This document shows positions 53,456-61,976 of a stretch of 64,000 nucleotides of DNA, in pieces. Numbering within the stretch: position 1 is the first letter of the stretch; every line of letters starts with the position of its first letter. The notes under the pieces are model-generated. The model was not told the DNA's origin. It did not search any database and saw only the letters and a list, made by a program, of their open reading frames with translations. The position numbers and the translations under genes were made by a program. This DNA comes from NAT127 sp034717695 (lineage in GTDB: Bacteria; Pseudomonadota; Gammaproteobacteria; Pseudomonadales; Porticoccaceae). The stretch covers positions 62,001 to 126,000 of the forward strand of contig JAYELS010000005.1 in NCBI GenBank assembly GCA_034717695.1, in the 5' to 3' direction.

Positions 53456-54007
53456 GTGACAGACGCAGACCGGGCAGCCGCCCTCGACACCCTGATTGCC
53501 AAGGACCAGATCCGCGATCTGGTCTTCGCCTACTGCCGGGCCATCGACCGCAAGGATTTTGACCTGCTGCGCCAGCTCTATCACCCCGGCGCGGGGGATG
53601 AGCACGGCAGCAACCCCAGCGGCACGGCGGAGGAGTTCTTTGCCATCCTGCCGCCGATGATGGAAGTGGCCGAGACCCTGCAGCACAACATCACCAACCA
53701 CTACATCAAGGTGGACGGCGACTACGCCGAGGGGGAGGCCTACCTGGTGGCCCATACCGTGGTGAGGATGGAGGACCAGCACTACGCCTTCCTGCAGGGC
53801 GCCCGCTACCTGGACAAGTACGAGCGCCGCGACGGGGTATGGAAGTTCAGCCATCGCCGGGTGGTGGCGGACTGGCTGCAGCGCTACGGCGTGCCCCCCG
53901 CCGACCTCGCCACCGCCCCGGAGATTCCCGGCATGCTGCCTGGCTCCAGCGGCGGGGACGACAACTCCTACGGCTACTTCCGGCTGTTCCGCCGCGCCGA
54001 GCGATAA
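53456..54007 (+). CDS. NTF2/SnoaL-like protein
   Basis: 183-residue protein with the nuclear-transport-factor-2-like cone fold (SnoaL-like domain). Typical is the N-terminal IRDLVFAYCRAIDRKDFDLLRQLYHPGA and the later DGVWKFSHRRVVADWLQ. Relatives act as small hydratases, isomerases, dehydratases or hydroxylating-dioxygenase beta-like subunits in degradation of hydrocarbons and terpenoids; the activity here is unknown. GTG start at 53456 has GGAG 8 bases upstream. Seven bases before the LldD-like gene; divergent from the P450. Confidence 0.85.
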   Translation: MTDADRAAALDTLIAKDQIRDLVFAYCRAIDRKDFDLLRQLYHPGAGDEHGSNPSGTAEEFFAILPPMMEVAETLQHNITNHYIKVDGDYAEGEAYLVAHTVVRMEDQHYAFLQGARYLDKYERRDGVWKFSHRRVVADWLQRYGVPPADLATAPEIPGMLPGSSGGDDNSYGYFRLFRRAER

Positions 54008-54014
54008 TTCCCCG

Positions 54015-55154
54015 GTGAAGGCCGCGGCCCCCCTCGACTACCGCGAGCTCGCCCGGCGGCGGCTGCCCCATTTCCTCTTCGAGTACATGGACGGCGGCGC
54101 CTTCGACGAGGCTACCCTGGCCCGCAACCGCGCCGACCTCGCCGCCATCGCCCTGCGCCAGCGGGTGCTCCGGGATGTCTCGGGGCTCGACCTGTCCACC
54201 CGGCTGTTCGGCCAGAGGTTGAACATGCCGGTGATTCTCGGCCCCATCGGCCTCGCGGGGATGAATGCCCGGCGGGGCGAGGTGCAGGCCGCCCGGGCGG
54301 CGGAGGCGGCGGGCATCCCCTTTACCCTCTCCACGGTATCCACCTGCCCCCTGGACGAGGTGCGCGCTGCCGTGACGACGCCGTGCTGGTTCCAGCTCTA
54401 TGTGATTCGCGACCGCGGGTTTCTCCGCGACCTGCTCGCCGGGGCCCTGGCGGCGGGCTGCACCACCCTGGTGTTCACCGTGGACATGCCGGTGCCCGGC
54501 ACCCGCTACCGGGATTATCGCGCCGGCCTCGCCGGCGCCCCCGGGATGCGGGGCGCCCTGCGCCGGGTGTGGCAGGGGGCCCGGCGCCCCGCCTGGGCCT
54601 GGGACGTGGGCATCCGGGGCCGCCCCCACAGCCTCGGCAACGTCGCGCCGGTGCTCGCCGGACGGACGGGCATCGAGGATTTCTTCGCCTGGATGCGCAA
54701 CAACTTCGACCCGGCGGTGAACTGGGACATTCTCGACTGGATTCGCGACGCCTGGCCCGGCCAGCTCATCGTCAAGGGGATTCTCGATCCCGACGACGCC
54801 CGCCAGGCGGCGGCCGCCGGGGTGGACGGCATCGTCGTCTCCAATCACGGCGGCCGCCAGCTGGACGGCGCACTCTCCACGGCGGCAGCCCTGCCCGCCA
54901 TTGCCGACGCGGTGGGACAACGCACCACCGTGCTGGTGGACGGCGGCGTGCGCTCCGGCCTCGACGTGGTGCGCATGCTGGCCCTGGGGGCGAAGGGGGT
55001 GCTGCTCGGCCGCGCCTGGGCCTACGCCCTCGCCGGGGACGGCGGGCGGGGCGTCAGCCACCTGCTGGCGCTGATGGAGGCGGAAATGCGCGTCGCCATG
55101 GCCCTCACCGGGGTGACGCGGGTGGCGGACATCACCCCGGAGATTCTCGCCTGA
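54015..55154 (+). CDS. lldD: FMN-dependent alpha-hydroxy acid dehydrogenase (LldD-like)
   Basis: Flavoenzyme oxidising L-2-hydroxy acids such as L-lactate. 379 residues with a TIM-barrel FMN fold. Features: LDYRELARRRLPHFLFEYMDGG start, substrate/FMN segments ILGPIGLAGM and WFQLYV, and the active-site VSNHGGRQLDG with catalytic histidine and arginine. GTG at 54015 is the start. Operonic with the NTF2-like gene. Whether lactate or another hydroxy acid linked to the P450 neighbourhood is the substrate cannot be told. Confidence 0.9.
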   Translation: MKAAAPLDYRELARRRLPHFLFEYMDGGAFDEATLARNRADLAAIALRQRVLRDVSGLDLSTRLFGQRLNMPVILGPIGLAGMNARRGEVQAARAAEAAGIPFTLSTVSTCPLDEVRAAVTTPCWFQLYVIRDRGFLRDLLAGALAAGCTTLVFTVDMPVPGTRYRDYRAGLAGAPGMRGALRRVWQGARRPAWAWDVGIRGRPHSLGNVAPVLAGRTGIEDFFAWMRNNFDPAVNWDILDWIRDAWPGQLIVKGILDPDDARQAAAAGVDGIVVSNHGGRQLDGALSTAAALPAIADAVGQRTTVLVDGGVRSGLDVVRMLALGAKGVLLGRAWAYALAGDGGRGVSHLLALMEAEMRVAMALTGVTRVADITPEILA

Positions 55155-55208
55155 GGCCCGCGCCAGGGGCATTCCCGGCGCGCAGGCGGATCACGGGGCG
55201 TCGCCCCA

Positions 55209-56219
55209 TCAACCCAGCGCAGCGGCAAAGATCGCCGCCAGGCGCCGCTCCGCCCAGCTCTCCCCCCGGAGGTTTTCCACAAAGCCGCAGTGGCCGCCGC
55301 GGGCCTGGATATCCAGGTGCAGGTGGCGGTTGTAGGCGATGCGGGCGATATCCGCCACCGGGATGATGGGATCGTCGGCGGCGGCGATCAGGTGGGCGGA
55401 CACCCGCAGCTCCGCCAGCCGGTCCCCGCTGAGGGCGTAGGCGGCGAAGTAGCTGGGCACATCCGGGTAGGGCGTGTGGCGGGGGACGAAAAAGCGGTTG
55501 AGGTCATCCACCCGCTTCGCCCTCGCCAGGCCATCGCCATAGCCGAGGTCCGGGAAATGGCGCAGCTTGCGCCTCAGGGAGCGCGACCAGCGCCGGAAAA
55601 AATAGCGCTCGTAGACAAACCAGCCGCGGTTGAGGGCCGCCATGGCGGCGGCCGGGTCCACCGGCGGGCAGATGGCCACCACGGCGTCGAGACCGAGGGC
55701 CGCGCCGCGATCGGCGGCGATGCGCAGGGCGAAATTGCCCCCCAGGGAAAAGCCCCCGAGGCACACCCGCCCGTAGCGGCGGCCGTCGAGGAAGGTGGCG
55801 ATGGCACCGGCCACCTCGGGGCTGCGGGTGGAGTTGAACAGCTCCCTGTTGAGGTGGAGGGAATCGCCGTGATCCCGCAGGTTTAGGCGCAGCACGTCAA
55901 AGCCGAGGCCGAGCAGGCGCTGGGCGGTGGTGAGCTGGTAGGCGGAGCGGCTCGACCCTTCCCAGCCGTGGAGCAGGATGGCAACGGCATCCCGGGGCGC
56001 CGGCGCGGGGTCGAATTCGCCGAGCAGCACGGTGCCGTCGTCGGCGCGCAATTCAAGGGACTCGCCGCGCCGGTTGGCGGCCAGGCGCGCCGCCCGGATT
56101 CGCTTCGGGCCGATACTGCCCAGCAGGGTTTGCAGATGGGGATTGCGCAGATAGGCCGGCGGCCGAAAATCCCGTTGCGACCGGGCGGGCGTGGCGATGG
56201 AACTGCTCTCTCCATCCAT
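55209..56219 (-). CDS. alpha/beta hydrolase, YheT type
   Basis: 336-residue AB hydrolase-4 family protein (YheT-like). Visible are RPPAYLRNPHLQTLLGS at the N-terminus (typical), the oxyanion region LLHGWEGSSRS, nucleophile S158 in GGFSLGGN, a DDPIIPV acid segment and the histidine in GGHCGF. Probable esterase, substrate unknown. ATG at 56219 is used because it starts 11 bases after selO and gives the usual length; the upstream open frame is selO antiframe. Confidence 0.9.
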   Translation of the reverse strand: MDGESSSIATPARSQRDFRPPAYLRNPHLQTLLGSIGPKRIRAARLAANRRGESLELRADDGTVLLGEFDPAPAPRDAVAILLHGWEGSSRSAYQLTTAQRLLGLGFDVLRLNLRDHGDSLHLNRELFNSTRSPEVAGAIATFLDGRRYGRVCLGGFSLGGNFALRIAADRGAALGLDAVVAICPPVDPAAAMAALNRGWFVYERYFFRRWSRSLRRKLRHFPDLGYGDGLARAKRVDDLNRFFVPRHTPYPDVPSYFAAYALSGDRLAELRVSAHLIAAADDPIIPVADIARIAYNRHLHLDIQARGGHCGFVENLRGESWAERRLAAIFAAALG

Positions 56220-56230
56220 TGGGCAGGCCC

Positions 56231-57745
56231 TCAGGTACCGCAGAAGGTGCGTGTCACCACCTGGTGCGGCGCCGGCGGCAGGGTCAGGTCGGCGTCGGCC
56301 GGGTCGACCTCGAAGGGCCGCGCCAGGCGCTCCACCAGGCGCTGGAAGGGGGCGAAGTCGCCGTCGTCCTCCGCCGCGCGGATGGCCTGCTCCACCCGGT
56401 GATTGCGGGGAATGTAGGCCGGGTTGGCGGCGTGCATGGCCCGCTGGACCTGGGCCGGGCTGAAACCCTGGGCCCGGTGCAGGGCCCGCAGTTCCTCGAT
56501 CAGGGCATCGAGGGACGGGGGCAGGGGATAGTCCACCGGCGGCGCCGCGGCGCCATCCGGGTCCGCCAGGTCCGCCAGGCGGCGAAAGGTCAGGGTAAAG
56601 TCGAGCTGGTCCGTCGCCATCCGGGCCAGCAGGGCATCCGCCAGCCGCGCCGTCCCGTCGTCGGGCACGGCGAGGCCGAGCTTGCGGTGCAGGCCGAGGC
56701 TGTAGGCGGTCTCGTAGCGGCGGGGAAAGTCGTCGAGGATCCCCTGGGCGCGGGCTACCACCGCCTCGGCATTGGCCCCCGGGCCCTCCGCCTCGATCAT
56801 CACCGGCAGCAGGGATTGGGCCAGCCACGACAGGTTCCACTGGGCGATCAGCGGCTGGTTCTTGTAGGCGTAGCGCCTGCCCTGGTCGATGGCGCTGAAG
56901 CAGGCGTTGGGGTCGTAGCCCTCCATGAAGGCGCAGGGGCCGTAGTCGATGGTCTCCCCGCACACCAGCATGTTGTCGGTGTTCATCACCCCGTGGATGA
57001 ACCCCACCAGCTGCCACTGGGCGATCAGCGTCGCCTGGCGGGCCACCGCCTGATCCAGCAGGGCGAGATAGGGGTTGTCCGCCCCCCGCGCCTCGGGAAA
57101 GTCCCGGGCGATCACATGGTCGGCCAAGAGGCGCAGGGCCTCGTTGTCCTCCCGGGCGAGAAAATACTGGAAGTGCCCCACCCGGATATGGCTGCGGGCC
57201 ACCCGGGTGAGGATGGCCCCCGGCAGCGCCCGGTCCCGGTACACCGGCGCGCCGGTGGTCACCGCCGCCAGGCTGCGGGTGGTGGGAATGCCGAGGGCCG
57301 CCATGGCCTCGCTGACGATATATTCCCGGAGCACCGGCCCCAAGGGCGAGCGGCCGTCGCCGCCCCGGGACCAGGGGGTCGGCCCTGCGCCCTTGAGCTG
57401 GATATCGAAGCGGCGGCCCTCCCCGTCCACCACCTCCCCCAGCAGGATGGCGCGGCCATCCCCGAGCTGGGGATTCCAGCCGCCAAACTGGTGGCCGGCG
57501 TAGACCCCGGCAAGGGGTTCGGCGCCGGGGGGCAGCTGGTTGCCCGCAAAAGCCGCCAGCGCCTCTGGCGATGCCAGCCAGTGGGCGTCGATGCCGAGTT
57601 GCGCCGCCAGGGGCCCATTGACGCGGATCAGCGCCGGCGCGGGCACCGGGGTGGGGTGCTCCCGGGCGTGGAAGCGCGGGGGCAGGCGGGCGTAGCTGTT
57701 GTCGAAGGGGATCGGGGCGGGATTGGTCATGGCCCTAGTGTGCAT
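56231..57745 (-). CDS. selO: protein adenylyltransferase SelO (YdiU)
   Basis: Pseudokinase-fold enzyme that transfers AMP to Ser/Thr/Tyr of target proteins, part of the response to oxidative stress in E. coli. 504 residues. Signature segments are DNSYARLPPRFHAREHPTPV, YAGHQFGGWNPQLGDGRAILL, KGAGPTPWSRGGDGRSPL and FIHGVMNTDNMLVCGETIDYGP containing the metal-binding asparagine and aspartate. The C-terminus ends TFCGT, with cysteine at the position where some homologues have selenocysteine. Start at ATG 57745, or at 57730 (MTNPAPIPF), which matches the family better; neither has a clear ribosome-binding site. Confidence 0.95.
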   Translation of the reverse strand: MHTRAMTNPAPIPFDNSYARLPPRFHAREHPTPVPAPALIRVNGPLAAQLGIDAHWLASPEALAAFAGNQLPPGAEPLAGVYAGHQFGGWNPQLGDGRAILLGEVVDGEGRRFDIQLKGAGPTPWSRGGDGRSPLGPVLREYIVSEAMAALGIPTTRSLAAVTTGAPVYRDRALPGAILTRVARSHIRVGHFQYFLAREDNEALRLLADHVIARDFPEARGADNPYLALLDQAVARQATLIAQWQLVGFIHGVMNTDNMLVCGETIDYGPCAFMEGYDPNACFSAIDQGRRYAYKNQPLIAQWNLSWLAQSLLPVMIEAEGPGANAEAVVARAQGILDDFPRRYETAYSLGLHRKLGLAVPDDGTARLADALLARMATDQLDFTLTFRRLADLADPDGAAAPPVDYPLPPSLDALIEELRALHRAQGFSPAQVQRAMHAANPAYIPRNHRVEQAIRAAEDDGDFAPFQRLVERLARPFEVDPADADLTLPPAPHQVVTRTFCGT

Positions 57746-57780
57746 CAGCCGGAGGAATTAGGAAACGCGCAAGCATTCCG

Positions 57781-58410
57781 TCAACTCTCCCGCCGGGCGG
57801 CCTCCACCAGGGCGCGGATGGCCCAGCGGCGCGCCCGGCGAGCCTCTGCTTCATCGAGCCCGAGCACATCGCGACACACGATAAATGCCTCGGTGCCGAT
57901 CATCACCGCGAGGGCCTGGCGCAGGCGCTTCAGGGCCCCGGGCTTGAGCTCCCCCCGCAGCGGCTCCAGGGCGCCGTCGATTAGCGGCGTGCGGCGGTTC
58001 TGGCGGGCGGGCACCCCGTCCCCGTCGCCGCCGGCGGCCCGCCCCCGCACTGTCTCCGCCAGCATCAGGCGCATGGCCCCTTCGTTGGCGGTGATCATGG
58101 CCTCGAAGGCGGCGTCCACCGCCTCCAGCCGCGCCACCGGGTCGCCGGGGGCGCCGGGGCCGAACAGGGCTTGCGGGGTCGGGGTTTCCAGGTCGAGGGC
58201 CGACTCCACCAGCAGGGCATCGATGCTGGGGAAGTAGCGGTAGGCGGTGGCGCGGGATACCCGGGCCGCCTCCGCCACCGCCTCGAGGCTGGGCTTGTGG
58301 CCATCCCGGGAGAGCTGTGCGGCGGCCACCAGCAGATCCTTGCGGGTGCGATGGCGCTGGTTGGCCCGACCGCGACCGCCAGATCCCGCCCTCGGCCCCG
58401 GGGCGGTCAT
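57781..58410 (-). CDS. TetR/AcrR family transcriptional regulator
   Basis: 209-residue one-component repressor. The N-terminal helix-turn-helix is LEAVAEAARVSRATAYRYFPS (about 40-60) after a basic Gly/Arg-rich tail; the rest is an all-helical ligand-binding domain. ATG at 58410 overlaps the upstream SnoaL-like stop (ATGA), so the two are one operon. A perfect palindrome in the divergent promoter region at 58865-58882 is its likely operator, suggesting control of its own operon and the LLM oxidoreductase. Ligand unknown. Confidence 0.9.
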   Translation of the reverse strand: MTAPGPRAGSGGRGRANQRHRTRKDLLVAAAQLSRDGHKPSLEAVAEAARVSRATAYRYFPSIDALLVESALDLETPTPQALFGPGAPGDPVARLEAVDAAFEAMITANEGAMRLMLAETVRGRAAGGDGDGVPARQNRRTPLIDGALEPLRGELKPGALKRLRQALAVMIGTEAFIVCRDVLGLDEAEARRARRWAIRALVEAARRES

Positions 58411-58829
58411 GCCGGCCCCAGCTGGCGGAGGATCGCCGCCATGTCGAGCCAGACATTCTCGCGCTTGATGGCGCCATCCTCGGCGAATTCGAACACATGC
58501 AAGAGGCGGAATTCCAGGGGGCGATCGCCCCCCTCGATGCCGAACGGACGCCCCGGGGCGCGGCCCCGCCACAGGGACTCGTCCACCACGAAGTCCTCCC
58601 CGTAGAGGCGCCGCAGGGAGCGGACCTGGCCGTCGGCCAAATCCGCGAACAGGGCTTCGTAAAAGGGCCGTGCCGATTCGCGACCCCGGGTCGGCCCTGC
58701 GGGGGAGCCGACGATGTCGTGCTCCACATCGAGGCTCAGGGTGGCCAGCACCCCCTCGACGTTGTCGCTGGCCTCGAAGGCGAAGTGCTCATCGATGACG
58801 CTATCCATCTGGACAGGGCTGAGTGACAT
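58407..58829 (-). CDS. SnoaL-like NTF2-fold protein
   Basis: 140-residue SnoaL/NTF2-like protein starting MSLSPVQMDSVIDEHFAFEA. Family-like features include GPTRGRESARPFYEALFADL and the C-terminal FEFAEDGAIKRENVWLDMAAILRQLG. No catalytic assignment is possible. The ATG at 58829 is chosen because GAGGAGGAA sits 7 bases upstream; an upstream ATG at 58892 lies inside the putative operator. Shares an operon with the TetR gene and diverges from the LLM gene. Confidence 0.85.
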   Translation of the reverse strand: MSLSPVQMDSVIDEHFAFEASDNVEGVLATLSLDVEHDIVGSPAGPTRGRESARPFYEALFADLADGQVRSLRRLYGEDFVVDESLWRGRAPGRPFGIEGGDRPLEFRLLHVFEFAEDGAIKRENVWLDMAAILRQLGPA

Positions 58830-58864
58830 GGCGGATTCCTCCTCGCTGGGTTGCGGCAACTTTA

Positions 58865-58882
58865 ATGAGACTTCTGTCTCAT
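58865..58882. promoter_or_regulatory. perfect palindrome, probable TetR operator
   Basis: ATGAGAC-TTCT-GTCTCAT: 7-base arms around a 4-base spacer, in the gap between the divergent SnoaL/TetR operon and the LLM oxidoreductase gene. The symmetry and position fit a TetR-family operator able to control both directions. A TACAAT hexamer lies just to the right (plus strand). Confidence 0.65.
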
Positions 58883-59021
58883 GTAAATACAATAGTCCAA
58901 GTTCGGCAATACGCCAGCCGCCCCGGCGAGGACCTCCCGAGGATTTCCGCGGCGCAATTCACTCCTGTCCCCGGCCGTGCCAGAATGGCGGAAAATTCCA
59001 TAACACCCTCAGGATCCCCCC

Positions 59022-59882
59022 ATGAAGATCGGTATCAACGTCATGCCCGTGCCGGCCGCGGAACTGGCCGCCATCGGCCAGCGGGTCGAGGCCCTCGGCT
59101 TTGAAGGTCTCTACTACGGTGAACATATCGCCGTGCCCATGCACCTCAAAACCCCCTACCCCGGCAAGATCGGTTACCACGGCAAGGTCACCCAGCTGGA
59201 ATGCTATGTGGCCCTCGGCCACCTGGCGGCGGTGACCCGCCGGGTGCGCCTCGCCACCGGCCTCTCGGTGCTGCCGATCCGCCATCCGCTGCAAACCGCC
59301 CGGGCCATCACCACCATCGACAATCTCTCCGGCGGGCGTTTCGACCTGATCGTCGGCCTCGGCTCCATTCCCGACGAGTACGAGGCCATGAACGTGGACT
59401 ACCGGACCCGGGGCGCCCGTCTCGATGAATGGCTCGATATCCTCGACAAGCTGTGGACCCAGGACGAGATCGAGCACCACGGCCGCTTCATGAATTTCGA
59501 GGCCATCGGCTTCGAGCCCAAGCCCGTGCAAAGGCCCGGCCCGCCACTCTACCTGGGCGCGTACACGGCGGTGGGCTTCGAGCGGGCGGCGCGCCGCGCC
59601 ACCGGCTGGTACGGCGACATCAACAGCCCCGCCAAGCTGCGGGAGGTGATCGCCGAATTCACCCCCATCCTCGAAAAGCACGGCCGCGATCCCGCCAGCT
59701 TCAAGTACAAGCTGATCCACGCCGCCGGGGTGGACGACCTGCCGAGCCGGGACGAGCTCGCCGACTACGCCGATGCCGGCGCCGACTGCATCGTGGTGTC
59801 GCCCTTCGAGCTGGAGGAGAAAGCGGCGGCGGACAAGCTGGAGCGGGTCGCCGAGGCCTTCAGGCCCTACCTGACCTTTTGA
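59022..59882 (+). CDS. LLM-class flavin-dependent oxidoreductase
   Basis: 286-residue luciferase-like monooxygenase-family protein, of the group often annotated as F420-dependent (TIGR03619-like). Features: MKIGINVMPV start, LGFEGLYYGEHIAVP, ATGLSVLPIRHPLQTARAI, DNLSGGRFDLIVGLG and PPLYLGAYT. Whether it uses FMNH2 or F420 is uncertain; in this class of bacteria FMN is more likely. ATG has AGGA about 8 bases upstream. Probably regulated by the adjacent TetR. Confidence 0.88.
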   Translation: MKIGINVMPVPAAELAAIGQRVEALGFEGLYYGEHIAVPMHLKTPYPGKIGYHGKVTQLECYVALGHLAAVTRRVRLATGLSVLPIRHPLQTARAITTIDNLSGGRFDLIVGLGSIPDEYEAMNVDYRTRGARLDEWLDILDKLWTQDEIEHHGRFMNFEAIGFEPKPVQRPGPPLYLGAYTAVGFERAARRATGWYGDINSPAKLREVIAEFTPILEKHGRDPASFKYKLIHAAGVDDLPSRDELADYADAGADCIVVSPFELEEKAAADKLERVAEAFRPYLTF

Positions 59883-59966
59883 GGGGCGGCGCGGTCGACA
59901 GGATCCACCCCCGGTGGTACAAGACGGGCTCACCCCCAGGAGGGCAAGCCGGGCTTGCCGCGACAC

Positions 59967-60245
59967 ATGAAAGAGATGCTCCGAACCCTGTTCCGCCCAC
60001 TGCTGGCCCCCTTCGAAAAGGGCACCGGGCCCTACGCCTACCGGCCCCTCAACCGCAAGTTGCTGATCGTCATGGGGATCCTGTTCGCGGGCCTCGCCAC
60101 CGGGGTCTACCTGGCGGGGCGCGGCGGGGACGACATCGCCTACCTGCTGCCGGTGCTGGTGTTCGGCGCGGTGGCACTGGTGTGCCTGGTGGTGGGCGGT
60201 CTCGGCAACGAGCGGGCGGTATCCCGCATCTGGGGCAACAGGTAG
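59967..60245 (+). CDS. small two-helix membrane protein, unknown function
   Basis: 92-residue protein with two hydrophobic segments (about 32-50, LLIVMGILFAGLATGVYLAG, and 58-77, YLLPVLVFGAVALVCLVVGG) and short charged ends. I do not recognise a family. ATG at 59967 is preferred to the TTG at 59955. It follows the LLM gene by 84 bases and meets msrQ tail to tail. Codon use is like its neighbours, which supports it being real. Confidence 0.65.
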   Translation: MKEMLRTLFRPLLAPFEKGTGPYAYRPLNRKLLIVMGILFAGLATGVYLAGRGGDDIAYLLPVLVFGAVALVCLVVGGLGNERAVSRIWGNR

Positions 60246-60273
60246 GGGGCGCTGGCAGCCACCCGAGGGGCGT

Positions 60274-60882
60274 TTATCCCTTCATCCCGGGGGGCCAGAG
60301 CGCCCCGCGCCGCCACCACAACAGGGCGAGGGCAATGGCCAGGTAGATGGCCGGCTCGATCCAGCCGCTTTTCACCGACCACCAGAAATGCACGCACACC
60401 AGCAGCACCGCCGGGTAGATCAGCCGGTGGAGGGATTTCCAGCGGCGGCCGAGGCGGCGCACCAGGGCCGGGAGGGAGGTCACCGCCAGCGCCGCCAGGA
60501 TCACCAGGGCGGTGAAGCCGAGGAGGATGTAGGTGCGCTCCACCAGCTCCGCGCCGATCAGCCCCCACGCAAAGACCAGATCGAGGCCGAGCCAGGTGGC
60601 GAAGTGCAGGCACGCCCAAACAAAGCACCAAAGCCCCAGGGGCCGGCGCAGGCGCAGCAGCGGGCCAAACCCCAGCCCCTTGGCCAGGGGCGACACCAGC
60701 AATGTGAGCAGCAGCAGGCGCAGGGCGCCCATGCCGAGGTAGTGGATCAGCTCCTCCACCGGATCGCCGCCGAGGGCGCCCCGGGGCACGGCAACCACCA
60801 GCCAAGCCAGGGGCAGGAAGGCGCCGAGGTGCGCGGCGACCTGCAGCCCCCGGACGAGGGCGAGCCGCCCCGCCCCCGCCAT
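60274..60882 (-). CDS. msrQ: heme-binding membrane subunit MsrQ
   Basis: Inner-membrane b-type cytochrome that passes electrons to periplasmic MsrP. 202 residues with about six hydrophobic segments and the family pattern of histidines (GMGALRLLLLTLLVSPL, CLHFATWLGLD, HRLIYPAVLLVCVHFWW) that ligate heme. Its start overlaps the msrP stop by one base, and the two form the msrPQ operon. Confidence 0.95.
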   Translation of the reverse strand: MAGAGRLALVRGLQVAAHLGAFLPLAWLVVAVPRGALGGDPVEELIHYLGMGALRLLLLTLLVSPLAKGLGFGPLLRLRRPLGLWCFVWACLHFATWLGLDLVFAWGLIGAELVERTYILLGFTALVILAALAVTSLPALVRRLGRRWKSLHRLIYPAVLLVCVHFWWSVKSGWIEPAIYLAIALALLWWRRGALWPPGMKG

Positions 60883-61895
60883 CAGAAGTGCCGCCGGAGG
60901 TTCATCCCCGCGTACAGGGACGCCACCTCATCCCCATAGCCGTTGAACGGCAGGGTGGGCTGGCGACGCACGTCGAGTACGCCGCCGGGGCCGATGAAGC
61001 GCTCGCTGGCCTGGGACCAGCGGGGGTGATCCACGGCGGGATTGACGTTGGCGTAGAAGCCGTATTCATCCGGCGCCAGGCGGTTCCAGCTGGTGGGGGG
61101 CATCGTCTCCACCAGGCGGATGCGGACGATGGACTTGATCCCCTTGAAGCCGTACTTCCAGGGCACCACCAGGCGCAGGGGCGCGCCGTTCTGGGGCGGC
61201 AGGGTCCGGCCGTAGATGCCCACCGCCAGCAGGGTCAGGGGGTGCATGGCCTCGTCGATGCGCAGACCCTCCACATAGGGGTAGTCGATGCCGCCACCCA
61301 GGTAGGCGGATTTCTGGCCGGGCATCTGCTCCGGGTCGTGGAGGGTCTCGAAGGCCACGAAGCGGGCGCGGCTGGTGGGCTCGAAGCCCTTGAGCACCTT
61401 GCCAAGTTCGAGCCCCACCCAGGGGATCACCATCGACCAGGCCTCCACGCAGCGCATCCGGTAGATGCGCTCCTCAAGGCCACCAGCGGCGATCAGCTGG
61501 GCCACGTCGAGGGTGCCGGGCCTGGCCACCTCCCCCTCCACCCGCAGGGTCCAGGGCTCGGTGCGAAGGCCCTGGCTGTGGCGCGCCGGGTCGGTCTTGC
61601 CGGTGCCGAACTCGTAGAAATTGTTGTGGTTGGTGGCTTTCTCCTCCGGGGTCAGCACCAGGCCCGGGGGAATGACGCCCCGGTCATACACCAGGGGCTT
61701 GCGGGGTGCCGCCGCCACCGCCGGCGCGGGGGCGGCGGGGGACAGGAAGTCGAGAAGACCGGCTCGGGCATTGGCGCCCGCCAGCAGGGCGCCGAAGCCG
61801 AGCCCGGCGAGGATGCGCCGGCGATCACCATGGACCGCCTCCGGTGTGACCTGGCTTTCAGGGATCGGGGTGGGACGGCGTGTCTTGATCAACAT
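60882..61895 (-). CDS. msrP: periplasmic methionine sulfoxide reductase catalytic subunit MsrP
   Basis: Molybdopterin enzyme that repairs oxidised methionines in envelope proteins. 337 residues. A twin-arginine signal is visible (RRRILAGLGFGALLAG, from residue 25), and the Mo-ligating cysteine is C149 in YRMRCVEAWSMVIPW. PLTLLAVGIYGRTLPPQNGAPLRLV and PWKYGFKGIKSIV are typical sulfite-oxidase-fold segments. Exported folded by Tat and coupled to MsrQ. ATG at 61895. Confidence 0.96.
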   Translation of the reverse strand: MLIKTRRPTPIPESQVTPEAVHGDRRRILAGLGFGALLAGANARAGLLDFLSPAAPAPAVAAAPRKPLVYDRGVIPPGLVLTPEEKATNHNNFYEFGTGKTDPARHSQGLRTEPWTLRVEGEVARPGTLDVAQLIAAGGLEERIYRMRCVEAWSMVIPWVGLELGKVLKGFEPTSRARFVAFETLHDPEQMPGQKSAYLGGGIDYPYVEGLRIDEAMHPLTLLAVGIYGRTLPPQNGAPLRLVVPWKYGFKGIKSIVRIRLVETMPPTSWNRLAPDEYGFYANVNPAVDHPRWSQASERFIGPGGVLDVRRQPTLPFNGYGDEVASLYAGMNLRRHF

Positions 61896-61976
61896 GGCTG
61901 ACTCCAGGCCGAGGGGGCGGTGGGTGGCGACTGCTGTCGTTTGGCAAGCACCTGCTCGGACAACGGCGCGGGGGAT

